Shown one piece after another: positions 7,648 to 16,444 of a stretch of 64,000 nucleotides of DNA. Within the stretch, counting starts at the first letter, position 1. Every line of letters starts with the position of its first letter. The notes below the pieces were generated by a model. The model made no database searches and was not told the origin of the DNA. It worked only from the letters and a program-made list of their open reading frames with translations. The translations under genes and the position numbers were made by a program. This stretch comes from Devosia sp. 1566 (GTDB taxonomy: Bacteria > Pseudomonadota > Alphaproteobacteria > Rhizobiales > Devosiaceae). Location of the stretch: NCBI RefSeq assembly GCF_004005995.1, contig NZ_CP034767.1, positions 3,286,001 through 3,350,000 on the forward strand, in the 5' to 3' direction.

Positions 7648-8031
7648 TATAGTGTTGTCCCATTGAGCAAACATCTGTTCGCCCGCTTACTATGGCTGTG
7701 GCACATTCCTCCGGCAAGATGACCGGGGGCCTGCGAGGCCTTCCTAGTCCAGCGAGACGTCGCTTACAGGGACGGGTTGGGCGATCCGCTACTCAAGTGC
7801 CTGGCCGTTTGCCCCAAAGCCGGCATCAAAAATGGCAGCCCGAGGCCGAGAGCAGGACGGGCTGTGTGGAGCTCGATCTCCCCGAACTGAAGCCTGACCA
7901 TGCATGAGCTCAACACAGCTGAGTGCAATCAAGGCATGGACCGTTTTGTGCGGAAAAAAGATGCAACTTTGTTGACACGACGTAGATAAGATGTTGCAGG
8001 TGCGGCAAGCAGACATGCAAGGACCGCGAGT
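7648..8031. other. Divergent intergenic region
   Basis: This spacer separates the NTF2-like gene and the MarR-like operon. CAAC-TTT-GTTG at 7964-7974 is a short inverted repeat overlapping a TTGACA hexamer (7972-7977). TGCAAC and GTTGCA occur as an outer inverted pair around 7963-7998. This could be the operator and promoter of the MarR-like operon, but no matching -10 box at 17 bp is evident. No gene is seen. Confidence 0.35.
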
Positions 8032-8598
8032 TTGACGGGTTCACCGAAGTCCACACGGACGACACCGCATCCGCCCCGGACAGCACAGGGCGACAGAGCC
8101 TTTGGCCCAATTGTTTCCTCCCAGCATCTGGCTGAGGGCTCATCGCCGGGCCTTTCGGAACTGGAGTTCGGGGTGACGCAGGTCTTTCATGCCTTTTCGC
8201 GGTGGATGGTGCGCTGCATGACCGCAGCAGGTCAGCCGGGTTTGTCGGCTATGGAGATCCTGATCCTTCATTCTATCCGCCATCGCGATCGTCCGAAAAC
8301 ACTGGCCGATATTTGCCTCGTGCTCGATATCAACGACACGCATGTCGCCAGCTATGCCATCCGCAAGCTCGAAGCCGCAGGCCTGGTTCATGGCGGGCGG
8401 GCCGGCAAGGAAAAGACAGTGCGCATATCGGAAGACGGGATTGAGCTGTGCGGGCGTTATGCGCGTATTCGGGAGGAGCTTTTGGTGCGCGCCACCTCTG
8501 CTGGTCCTTCCCAGGAAGAGCTGTCGAACATGGCCAGCGTGCTGCGCCATTTGTCCGGGTGCTATGATCAGGCTGCGCGGGCGGCCGCCACAATATGA
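8032..8598 (+). CDS. MarR-type winged-helix transcriptional regulator
   Basis: The protein is 188 residues with a TTG start. A long polar N-terminal arm (about 45 residues) precedes a winged helix: GLSAMEILILHSIRHRDRPKTLADICLVLDINDTHVASYAIRKLEAAGLV is the helix-turn-helix and recognition helix, followed by a wing at GKEKTVRISEDG. Its stop overlaps the ATG of the peptide ATPase gene (ATGA), so it is the first gene of the transporter and carboxypeptidase operon and likely controls it. The true start may be internal because no ribosome binding site is obvious. Confidence 0.78.
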   Translation: MTGSPKSTRTTPHPPRTAQGDRAFGPIVSSQHLAEGSSPGLSELEFGVTQVFHAFSRWMVRCMTAAGQPGLSAMEILILHSIRHRDRPKTLADICLVLDINDTHVASYAIRKLEAAGLVHGGRAGKEKTVRISEDGIELCGRYARIREELLVRATSAGPSQEELSNMASVLRHLSGCYDQAARAAATI

Positions 8599-10445
8599 AT
8601 ACCGATTACGCAGCGCAGGCCAACACCAGTTCGCCAATCCTGAAAGTCAGTGGCCTTTCGGTGGACTTTGGGGCCAGCCGGGTCGTTGAGGATCTATCCT
8701 TCAGCGTACGTCCCGGCGAAACGCTCGCCATTGTCGGCGAGTCCGGTTCCGGCAAGTCGGTCACCTCGCTTTCGGTGATGCGTTTGGTCGAGTACGGCAA
8801 TGGACGCATCGTGAGCGGCGAGATCCGCTTTGATGCCGGCAATGGCCCCCAGGACCTCGCCCAGGCCAGCGACGCCGATATGCGGCGCATTCGCGGCAAT
8901 GACATCGCGATGATCTTCCAGGAGCCAATGACGTCGCTGAACCCCGTTTATACCGTGGGCAATCAGATCAGCGAAGTGTTGACGCTCCATCGCGGCCTCA
9001 GCCGGAGCGCGGCCCGCACGGAGGCCGTGCGCCTGCTGTCGCTGGTGCGCCTGGCCGACGCCGAAAGCATGCTGGACCGCTATCCCCACCAGCTGTCAGG
9101 GGGCATGCGGCAACGCGTCATGATCGCCATCGCCTTGGCCTGCCAACCCAAGGTGCTGATCGCCGACGAGCCCACCACGGCGCTCGACGTGACCATCCAG
9201 GCGCAGATTCTGGCCATTCTCGCCGATCTGCAGCGCGAACTTGGCATGGCCGTTGTTTTCATCACCCACGACATGGGCGTGGTCGCTGAGATCGCCGACC
9301 GGGTCGTGGTGATGTGGCGGGGCCGGAAGGTTGAAGAAGGTTTTGTCAGCGAAATTTTCGCCAACCCGCAGCACGCCTATACCAAGACGCTTCTTGCAGC
9401 GGTTCCCCGCCTGGGGGCAATGAAAGGCCGCGAACTGCCCCGGCGACTGGCCTTGACGGTGATGGACGGGGAAGTACCCCGAAGGATTGGTAAGGATCGC
9501 GACCACGATACGGCAGACCTTTCAGCCGCTCCTATAGCGGAAATCCGTGATCTCACCGTGCGCTTCAACGTAGGCAAGACCCTTTTGGGCCGCGTCACGC
9601 ATCGGGTCCACGCCGTGGAACATGTCAGCCTCGACCTCCGGCCGGGCGAGACGCTTGCGCTGGTGGGAGAATCCGGCTCGGGCAAATCCACCATTGGTCG
9701 CACCCTGCAGGGCCTGCAGCCCGCTACATCGGGACAGATTTTCTATCAGGGCAGTTCCGTGGCCGACATGACCGGCGCCGATGCCATGCGCCTCAAGCGG
9801 GAAATCCAGTATATCTTTCAGGATCCCTTCGCTTCGCTCGATCCGCGCAAGAGCGTTGGCTTCTCCATCGCCGAGCCGATCCGGACCCATGGCCTGATTA
9901 AAGACGAGAAAGCGCTGCAGGCGCGCGTCGCCGAGCTTCTGGTCAAGGTCGATCTCGACCCGAGCGTCGCCAGCCGCTATCCCCACCAATTCTCGGGCGG
10001 CCAGCGTCAGCGTATTTCTATCGCGCGGGCACTCAGCTGCGATCCCAAGCTGATTATTGCCGATGAAGCGCTTTCAGCTCTCGACGTCTCCGTACAGGCC
10101 CAGGTTATCGAGCTGATGATGGCGCTCCAGGAAGAGCGTTCCCTAGCCTACCTGTTCATCAGCCATGACATGGCCGTGGTCGAGCGCATGGCACATCGGG
10201 TCGCGGTGCTTTACCTCGGCCAGGTGGTGGAAATCGGCACGCGCCGGCAAGTGTTCGAGAACGCTACGCACTCTTATACGCGCCGCCTTCTCGCCGCCGT
10301 GCCGCGCGCCGAACCGGGAAAGGATTGGGGACGGACCCTGATGGAAGGGGAGATTCCCAGCCCCGTGCGACCCGTCGGACAGGAACCAACAGCGCTGAGC
10401 TACCGCGAAGTCGCGCCCGGGCACCTGGTTGCGATTGAAGACTGA
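8595..10445 (+). CDS. Fused dipeptide/oligopeptide ABC importer ATPase (DppD-DppF type)
   Basis: The protein is 616 residues with two complete nucleotide-binding domains. Domain 1 has Walker A GESGSGKS, signature LSGGMRQR and Walker [13 protein letters not shown]. Domain 2 has GESGSGKST, signature FSGGQRQR and [12 protein letters not shown]. Both keep the catalytic Glu. This double-size form, as in YejF, serves family-5 peptide importers in the inner membrane. It is translationally coupled to the upstream regulator and is followed by its binding protein after 29 nt. Confidence 0.93.
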   Translation: MNTDYAAQANTSSPILKVSGLSVDFGASRVVEDLSFSVRPGETLAIVGESGSGKSVTSLSVMRLVEYGNGRIVSGEIRFDAGNGPQDLAQASDADMRRIRGNDIAMIFQEPMTSLNPVYTVGNQISEVLTLHRGLSRSAARTEAVRLLSLVRLADAESMLDRYPHQLSGGMRQRVMIAIALACQPKVLIADEPTTALDVTIQAQILAILADLQRELGMAVVFITHDMGVVAEIADRVVVMWRGRKVEEGFVSEIFANPQHAYTKTLLAAVPRLGAMKGRELPRRLALTVMDGEVPRRIGKDRDHDTADLSAAPIAEIRDLTVRFNVGKTLLGRVTHRVHAVEHVSLDLRPGETLALVGESGSGKSTIGRTLQGLQPATSGQIFYQGSSVADMTGADAMRLKREIQYIFQDPFASLDPRKSVGFSIAEPIRTHGLIKDEKALQARVAELLVKVDLDPSVASRYPHQFSGGQRQRISIARALSCDPKLIIADEALSALDVSVQAQVIELMMALQEERSLAYLFISHDMAVVERMAHRVAVLYLGQVVEIGTRRQVFENATHSYTRRLLAAVPRAEPGKDWGRTLMEGEIPSPVRPVGQEPTALSYREVAPGHLVAIED

Positions 10446-10474
10446 TCGGCCCCAGATTCAACAGGAGAGAGAGC

Positions 10475-12010
10475 ATGAAACTTTGGCACAAAGCCCTTAA
10501 GGGAGCGCTCTTGTCGAGCGTCCTGGCGCTCAGCGTGACCGGCGCTGCCTTGGGGCAAGGAGCGGGCACCCTCAACATCGCGACCCCTCAGGATCCCGGC
10601 AGCTGGGACCCGATCGACACGTTCCTCGTTAACTGGTCCGCCGTCGCCAACAATGTTTTCGATGGCCTCGTGGCACGCACGCCCGAGCTTGAGATCGTGC
10701 CGGCGCTCGCGACCGAATGGGAGATCAGCGAGGATGGGCTCACCTACACGTTCAAGCTGCGGGATGGCGTGAAATTCCACAATGGCGAGGCGTTCGACGC
10801 CGACGCCGTCAAGTTCACCTTTGATCGCCTCCTTGGCGAAGAAGGCGCCGTGGGGCCGCAGCAGTCCAACTACAATTCCATCGAGAACGTCGAAGTTGTC
10901 GACCCAATGACGGTGGTTTTGCATCTGTCGCAGCCCGACCCGGTCCTGCTCACCAAGTTGACCGGTTATGGCGCGATGATCGTGCCGCCCGACTATATCG
11001 CCGAAAAAGGCGATGAGGTCTTCAACACCCAGCCGGTCGGCACCGGGCCGTTCCGCATGGCCTCTTACGAGGCACGCAACCAGGTGACTCTGGAAGCTTT
11101 TCCCGAATTCTGGGGCGAAGCACCCAAGCTGCAAAGCGTGGTGTTCCGCTTCATCACCGAGCCCTCCACCGCTGTAGCCGAACTGCAGTCGGGCCGCATC
11201 GACATGGTGATTCCGCCTTCCGTTCCGGTCGGCTCCATCCCCACCATTGAACAGGCCCCCAATCTCAAGGTCGTTTCGGTCCCCGGCCCTACGGTATATT
11301 CCCTGCGCTTCAAGACCGATGAAGGCATTACCGCCGACGAGCGCGTGCGCCGCGCTCTCGTGATGGCTGTCGATCGCGACACCATTATCGAAGCGATCCT
11401 CGCGGGCCAGGCGACCCCAATCTCGTCGTTCCAGTCGGCTCAGACCTTTGGTAACGACCCCGATCTGGAGCCTATCCCGTTTGATCCCGAGGGCGCTAAG
11501 GCGCTGCTAGCCGAGGCGGGTGTCGAACCCGGCGCCACCGTCCAGATCGACGTGCGCGGCAACGACGCCACCTTCAACGAAGTCGCTCAGGCCGTGGCTG
11601 CCTACCTGTCCGCTGTTGGCATCACGGCAACCATCCAGCCCTATGAAACCAATGTCTTGCTCAACGACATCATTCCCGCCGGTCGCACTGGCGCTATGTG
11701 GCAGCAGTCCTGGGGTGCATGGACGTTCGACTACGACAACACCGCCTATCTGATGTACCACGAAGGCGAAAAGTGGAACCCGTATGGCAACGACCCCGAG
11801 TTGGACGCACTGCTGGAATCGCAGCGCAGCATGACCAATGTCGCCGAACGCGAGACCGTGCTGAAGCAGATCGCGAAATATGTTGCCGACCAAGCGCTGG
11901 AAATGCCGCTCTACAACGTCAACCAGATCTACGCGGTCAGTGACCGGGTCGGCAATTTTGTTGCCCCGCCCGATAGCCGCTTGCGCCTGACCGACGTCAC
12001 CGTCGAATAG
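10475..12010 (+). CDS. Periplasmic solute-binding protein, family 5 (peptide type)
   Basis: The protein is 511 residues. AGGAGAG precedes the ATG. The signal peptide MKLWHKALKGALLSSVLALS ends near ALGQG. The family-5 landmarks are WDPIDTF, LATEWEISEDGLTYTFKLRDG, VKFHNGEAFDADAVKFTFDR and QPVGTGPFRM. It would deliver peptide-like cargo to the permease pair downstream. The neighbouring M14 carboxypeptidase suggests peptides or acylated amino compounds as cargo, which is an inference. A strong stem-loop lies 20 nt after its stop. Confidence 0.92.
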   Translation: MKLWHKALKGALLSSVLALSVTGAALGQGAGTLNIATPQDPGSWDPIDTFLVNWSAVANNVFDGLVARTPELEIVPALATEWEISEDGLTYTFKLRDGVKFHNGEAFDADAVKFTFDRLLGEEGAVGPQQSNYNSIENVEVVDPMTVVLHLSQPDPVLLTKLTGYGAMIVPPDYIAEKGDEVFNTQPVGTGPFRMASYEARNQVTLEAFPEFWGEAPKLQSVVFRFITEPSTAVAELQSGRIDMVIPPSVPVGSIPTIEQAPNLKVVSVPGPTVYSLRFKTDEGITADERVRRALVMAVDRDTIIEAILAGQATPISSFQSAQTFGNDPDLEPIPFDPEGAKALLAEAGVEPGATVQIDVRGNDATFNEVAQAVAAYLSAVGITATIQPYETNVLLNDIIPAGRTGAMWQQSWGAWTFDYDNTAYLMYHEGEKWNPYGNDPELDALLESQRSMTNVAERETVLKQIAKYVADQALEMPLYNVNQIYAVSDRVGNFVAPPDSRLRLTDVTVE

Positions 12011-12029
12011 TCCGAGACTTTTTAAACTC

Positions 12030-12052
12030 GCCGCTCCGCGAGGCGGGGCGGC
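12030..12052 (+). other. Intercistronic stem-loop after the binding-protein gene
   Basis: GCCGCTCCGC and GCGGGGCGGC form a 10-bp stem with one G-T (G-U) pair and a GAG loop. It lies between the binding-protein gene and the first permease gene and has no following T-run. It is likely an RNA-stabilising or partial-termination element that keeps binding protein in excess over permease. Confidence 0.65.
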
Positions 12053-12075
12053 TCATGCACTTCCGGGGTGAAGCG

Positions 12076-12999
12076 ATGGCAGGTTTCCTTATCAAGCGGT
12101 TGTTGCAGGCAGCCTTCGTCGTCTTCGCCGTCACGCTGATCGTCGCCTTTGCCATTCGGCTCACCGGCGACCCTGCCCTGATGCTGAGCCAAGGGGTCGG
12201 CAGTATCACTGAAGCCGATCTGCAGCGCATTCGGGTGGGCCTGGGCATCGATCGGCCCTTCCTGGTGCAGTATTTCGATTTCGTGGGCGGCATTTTCACC
12301 GGCGATCTCGGCCGCTCTTTCATGGGCGGCACACCCGTCAGTCAACTCATTGGCCGGGCGTTGCCCGCAACCTTGTCCCTGGCACTCACCTCCCTCGTCG
12401 TTTCCATCCTGGTCTCGATCCCGCTGGGGGTGGCTTCAGCAACCCATCGTGGCAAATGGCCCGACCAGCTCATTCGCGTGTTGTCGCTGGTTGGGCTGTC
12501 CTTTCCCAATTTCTGGCTTGCGATCATGCTGGTGTTGCTGTTGTCGATCACCTTCCAATGGCTGCCGCCAAGCGGCCTCGAAGGTTGGCAGAGCTTCATC
12601 ATGCCAGCGCTCACCATGGCCATCATCCTGACGGCAACCAATGTGCGCCTGGTGCGCACCTCCATGCTGGAGATCTTGCAGCAGCAATATGTGTTGGTCG
12701 CGCGGGCTAAGGGGCTCTCCGAACGCGCCGTCCTCTACAAGCACGCCTTACGAAACTGCGCTATTCCCCTGATCACCTATCTGGGCCTGCAATTCGGTGG
12801 CCTTCTGGGCGGCATCGTCGTGGTGGAGCGCGTGTTCAACTGGCCGGGCATGGGCACGCTTGCCTTTGATGCGGTGTCTGCGCGCGACTACCCGGTACTG
12901 CAAGGCGTGATCGTGGTGCTTTCGCTGATGATCGTGCTGGTCAACCTTCTGGTCGACATCGCTTATGGCCTGGTCGATCCGCGCATTTGGACGGAGTAG
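12076..12999 (+). CDS. Peptide-type ABC importer permease (DppB-like)
   Basis: The protein is 307 residues from ATG 12076 (MAGFLIKRLLQAAFVVFAVT). The first helix, followed by a periplasmic segment with LGIDRPFLVQYFDFV and GDLGRSF, is typical of DppB. The coupling motif is LVARAKGLSERAVLYKHALRN, and the closing segment is VVVERVFNWPGMGTLAFDAV...RDYPVLQG. The frame is open 21 nt further upstream, but that extension lacks family sequence. The second permease follows after 4 nt. Confidence 0.92.
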   Translation: MAGFLIKRLLQAAFVVFAVTLIVAFAIRLTGDPALMLSQGVGSITEADLQRIRVGLGIDRPFLVQYFDFVGGIFTGDLGRSFMGGTPVSQLIGRALPATLSLALTSLVVSILVSIPLGVASATHRGKWPDQLIRVLSLVGLSFPNFWLAIMLVLLLSITFQWLPPSGLEGWQSFIMPALTMAIILTATNVRLVRTSMLEILQQQYVLVARAKGLSERAVLYKHALRNCAIPLITYLGLQFGGLLGGIVVVERVFNWPGMGTLAFDAVSARDYPVLQGVIVVLSLMIVLVNLLVDIAYGLVDPRIWTE

Positions 13000-13003
13000 A
13001 ACC

Positions 13004-13861
13004 GTGAGCGAAATTGCCATCAAGCCGCATCCGCTTTCCGCCTTTCGCTCGGTCGAACTACTGGTGGGCCTCCTTATCGTCGGCAGCATCGCGCTGGCTG
13101 TTATCTTCGCTCCCCTGCTGTTTCCCGATGGCGGCACGGGCGTGAACCTGATGGCGCGTCTCACGCCGCCCTTCACGAACGCGGCCCATCTCTTTGGCAC
13201 CGACCCTCTTGGTCGTGACGTTCTGGCCCGCGTGGTTTGGGGGGGCCGCATATCCCTCCTTGTGGGCATGGTTTCGGTTGCCGGCGCGGTTGTCATCGGC
13301 GTCGTCATGGGCCTTGTTGCCGGCTATTACCGCGGCATCTGGGATATCCTCGTCATGCGCTTTGCCGACATCCAGCTAGCGCTGCCCTTTATTCTGCTCG
13401 CCATCACCTTCATGGCCATCATTGGCGGTGGGCTGACCAACATCATCATCCTCATGATCGTCTCCCAATGGGTGCAATATGCACGCATCGTGCGCGGCCA
13501 GGTGCTGACGCTGCGCGAGCGTGAGTTCGTGCTGTCGGCTCGCTCCTTTGGCGTGTCGGGGTTCAACCTTATCCGTCATCACCTGCTGCCCAACCTGCTG
13601 GGGCCGGTGATCGTGCTGATGACGCTCAACATCGCCAACAACATCCTGTTGGAATCGAGCCTGACCTTCCTGGGCCTTGGTGTTGATCCCTCAACGCCGT
13701 CCTGGGGCGGCATGCTGGCCGACGGCCGCACTTACCTGCAGACCGCATGGTGGGTGAGCGTCTTTCCCGGCCTTGCCATCTTCCTGACCGTGCTCGGCCT
13801 GAACCTCCTGGGTGACTGGCTGCGCGACCGTCTCGATCCTACTGGAAGAACCAGCCGATGA
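13004..13861 (+). CDS. Peptide-type ABC importer permease (DppC-like)
   Basis: The protein is 285 residues with a GTG start preceded by GGAG. DppC landmarks are HLFGTDPLGRDVLARVVWGGRISL, the coupling loop LTLREREFVLSARSFGVSG...RHHLLPNLLGPVIV, and LESSLTFLGLGVDPSTPSWG. It pairs with the DppB-like permease. Its stop overlaps the ATG of the M14 carboxypeptidase gene (ATGA). Confidence 0.92.
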   Translation: MSEIAIKPHPLSAFRSVELLVGLLIVGSIALAVIFAPLLFPDGGTGVNLMARLTPPFTNAAHLFGTDPLGRDVLARVVWGGRISLLVGMVSVAGAVVIGVVMGLVAGYYRGIWDILVMRFADIQLALPFILLAITFMAIIGGGLTNIIILMIVSQWVQYARIVRGQVLTLREREFVLSARSFGVSGFNLIRHHLLPNLLGPVIVLMTLNIANNILLESSLTFLGLGVDPSTPSWGGMLADGRTYLQTAWWVSVFPGLAIFLTVLGLNLLGDWLRDRLDPTGRTSR

Positions 13862-15588
13862 GCTTCCCACTTCGCCGGACCTTTCCCTCCACCATCGAGG
13901 AGATCACCGTCCGCTTCGCCGATGCCACTGACGTCGAGGCATGGCTCTTCGCCGACGAAGGCTCGCGCCGCGCGGCGGAACTCAAGCTCGCCGCAAAAGG
14001 TATTCGGGCCCGGTTTCGCTCTGCCTACAAGCCACTGGTCCACGCCTTTCTGGAAGAGATCGACCTAGCTGGCGTTGCCGCAGTGGAAATAGCCTATCCT
14101 GTTCACTCCCAAGGGGAGCCTGGGCGATTCCTGCTCGAAGCTTACCCGCTCGCCGGTCTTTTGGCCGTGCCGGTCCGCTTCACCCCCCGAGCTGACGCCG
14201 ACCTTCACTATGACGTCGTTCTCCTGCACGAGGATGGCAGTTCGGCAAGCCTGGCGGTGCAAGCGCCAAACCGTGTCCATGTGGATCACACGGGAGCGCA
14301 GGTGCTTTCTCCCACAGGTTGGGTGCGGGTGGAGCGCGCGGGTGTAACGGTAGCTGACGAGCGGATTGAAACCGACTTTGAGGCGCTGTTTGCAACAGCG
14401 ATCAAAGCAATTGTTGATTATGAGTGGGGCCCTACTGAGCCATTCTTTGACGAGCTACGCATTGCCGTGACATTGCCGATTGCCGACCGGCCCCTGCCGC
14501 TCGGCGAGGAGGTGATCAGCCTGACCGAAGCACTGCATGAGGATCTTTACTTCTCAGGTCTCGAGATTTTTCATAGCAAGTCCGGTCGGCCGTCAGGCGA
14601 TCGTGGCCTGCAGCCCGGCCGCATTGTCCCGGTGGTCAGCTATGGGCTTGGGCCAGCGCGCCTCGATATCTCCTTGCGCCATCATAGCCACGCCCTGCCC
14701 TCGGCTCCCCGCCAGCCCCTCGAGACCGCGCAGGCCCCCATTGCCTTTGATGATGTTGATGAGGGACTTGAAGCGGTCGGCGGCGAGGTTTTTACCGGCA
14801 CCTCCTACTGCGGGCGCACTGTATCGGGGCGCTATCACCTCGGGTCAGATGCCCCTGTTCTTGTTTCCGGCGGCCAACATCCCAATGAGCCAACCGGCGT
14901 GGTCGGCGCCTTGCGGGCGGCTCAACGCCTTGCCGGCCGCAAGAATGCCCACTTCAGCGTCGTGCCGCTCGAGAACCCCGATGGTTATGCCCTCGCCCGT
15001 GAACTTTACGAGGTCGAGCCGCGCCACATGCATCACGCCGCCCGCTACACGGCGCTCGGCGACGACCTAGAATACCGGCAGGCCGGCCCACTCTATGAAC
15101 GCGACGTCCGCGAGCAGATGCTGGCGCTTTGCAGCCCTGCCCTGCATGTCAACCTTCATGGCTACCCCGCTCACGAGTGGACGCGGCCGCTGACCGGATA
15201 TGTGCCACGCAATTTTGCCCTGTGGACCGTGCCAAAAGGCTTCTTTCTGGTCCTGCGGCACCAGCCCGGCTATCGCGCCCAAGCCGAACGTCTAGCGCGC
15301 GAGGTAGCCCAAAGACTCACTGGGGTTCCTGGCCTCGCCGAACTTAACGCGAGACAGATCGAGCTTTATCGGGCCCATGCCGGGGCACTAACCTTCGACA
15401 TTTACTCCGGCTTTCCGGTGAACATCACTGAATTCCCTGACCTGAAAGTGCCGGTGACGCTCATCACGGAATACCCCGATGAAACCATCTACGGAGACGC
15501 TTTCCAGCTGGGCCATGAAGCCCAGACCCAGACCGTTCTAGCCGCCTATGATGTTTGGCAGGAGATCGCAAACGACCGGCGGCAATAA
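13858..15588 (+). CDS. M14-family zinc carboxypeptidase
   Basis: The protein is 576 residues, without signal peptide, hence cytoplasmic. The zinc site is recognisable: HPNE in SGGQHPNEPTG (His and Glu ligands) and HVNLHGYPAHEW (third ligand). NPDGY follows the first motif as in M14 enzymes, and the catalytic Glu is likely in LITEYPDET. A long N-terminal domain of about 300 residues (EITVRFADATDVEAWLF...) has no assigned function. Translational coupling to the importer permease suggests it trims the imported peptide or deacylates an imported conjugate. Confidence 0.85.
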   Translation: MSFPLRRTFPSTIEEITVRFADATDVEAWLFADEGSRRAAELKLAAKGIRARFRSAYKPLVHAFLEEIDLAGVAAVEIAYPVHSQGEPGRFLLEAYPLAGLLAVPVRFTPRADADLHYDVVLLHEDGSSASLAVQAPNRVHVDHTGAQVLSPTGWVRVERAGVTVADERIETDFEALFATAIKAIVDYEWGPTEPFFDELRIAVTLPIADRPLPLGEEVISLTEALHEDLYFSGLEIFHSKSGRPSGDRGLQPGRIVPVVSYGLGPARLDISLRHHSHALPSAPRQPLETAQAPIAFDDVDEGLEAVGGEVFTGTSYCGRTVSGRYHLGSDAPVLVSGGQHPNEPTGVVGALRAAQRLAGRKNAHFSVVPLENPDGYALARELYEVEPRHMHHAARYTALGDDLEYRQAGPLYERDVREQMLALCSPALHVNLHGYPAHEWTRPLTGYVPRNFALWTVPKGFFLVLRHQPGYRAQAERLAREVAQRLTGVPGLAELNARQIELYRAHAGALTFDIYSGFPVNITEFPDLKVPVTLITEYPDETIYGDAFQLGHEAQTQTVLAAYDVWQEIANDRRQ

Positions 15589-15643
15589 CGGCCGCCTCCA
15601 ATCGCAGCCGAAGTAAACCTTCGCCTCGCTGAGGGGCAGAGGC

Positions 15644-16327
15644 TTACATAAACATGCTGGAGTGCTGATTTTCCAGATCGGGTAGATCGTCCAGTATGCT
15701 CCCCAAGTGCTCGGCCATGGCCGTCTGGGCCCGCTGCACATCATGGGCGTCGATGGCCTCCATGATCGCCTGATGCTCGCGCACCCGGCGTTGCATGTCG
15801 GCTTCCCGCTGCAAGGTTAAATTGCAGACCCGATCCATATGCGTTTTCATGTCCGCGATGGCTCTCCAAGCCATGCCGACGCCAGCCCCAGTGGCCACGG
15901 CAATATGGAACGCCTCATCATGCTCGCGAAAGGCGGCGTGATCGAGCCGGCTGGATGCCTCCTCCTGCTTCACCAGCAGATTGGCGATGCGCTTGCGTTG
16001 CCAAGGGTCGAAGGACTGCGCCGCCCGAGCCACGACAGCAACTTCCAAGGACTGCCGCACGAACAGCGCTTCGGTCATTTCCTGAGCTGAGATGCGAGCA
16101 ACCACGGTGCCTCGATGGGGCCTTATCTCGATCAGCCGCGAATTAGCCAACCGGATCAGCGCCTCGCGGACAGGCTGTCGTGACACGCCCAAGCGGGTGG
16201 CGATCTCCTGCTCGGAGAGGCGGGAGCCAGGCAGCAACTCCAACTCGATGATAGCGCGGCGAAGGTCTTTCTCGATGGTCACGGCAGCGCTCTCGCCGCT
16301 CTCGGCCATCTGGATATCCAAGGTCAT
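15644..16327 (-). CDS. GntR-family regulator, FadR/FCD subfamily
   Basis: The protein is 227 residues. The N-terminal winged helix (AIIELELLPGSRLSEQEIATRLGVSRQPVREALIRL) is followed by an FCD ligand domain. Its metal-binding candidates are an Asp in the first helices and His residues in FREHDEAFHIAVA and the late REHQAIMEAI and MAEHLGSI. It diverges from the aldehyde dehydrogenase and importer operon and is the natural candidate to regulate it through the CCATAC repeats between them. Confidence 0.9.
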   Translation of the reverse strand: MTLDIQMAESGESAAVTIEKDLRRAIIELELLPGSRLSEQEIATRLGVSRQPVREALIRLANSRLIEIRPHRGTVVARISAQEMTEALFVRQSLEVAVVARAAQSFDPWQRKRIANLLVKQEEASSRLDHAAFREHDEAFHIAVATGAGVGMAWRAIADMKTHMDRVCNLTLQREADMQRRVREHQAIMEAIDAHDVQRAQTAMAEHLGSILDDLPDLENQHSSMFM

Positions 16328-16367
16328 CGTACAAGTCTCATCCCGATTGACAGCTCACATGCCCCCG

Positions 16368-16393
16368 CCATACGGTACCATACAATTCCATAC
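16368..16393 (+). promoter_or_regulatory. Three CCATAC direct repeats at a 10-bp period
   Basis: CCATAC occurs at 16368-16373, 16378-16383 and 16388-16393, exactly one helical turn apart. The array lies 41 bp before the GntR start and 51 bp before the aldehyde dehydrogenase start. A cooperative binding array for the divergent GntR regulator is inferred. Confidence 0.55.
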
Positions 16394-16444
16394 AGGGCGC
16401 AATGAACGTCCGGCACATCTGAGGAGAGGCGGGTTCCACCCGCA

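Noticed and set aside
7972..8000. TTGACA at 7972 as a sigma-70 promoter of the MarR-like operon
   Set aside because: No acceptable -10 hexamer occurs at 16-18 bp; the TAAGAT nearby is only 9 bp away.
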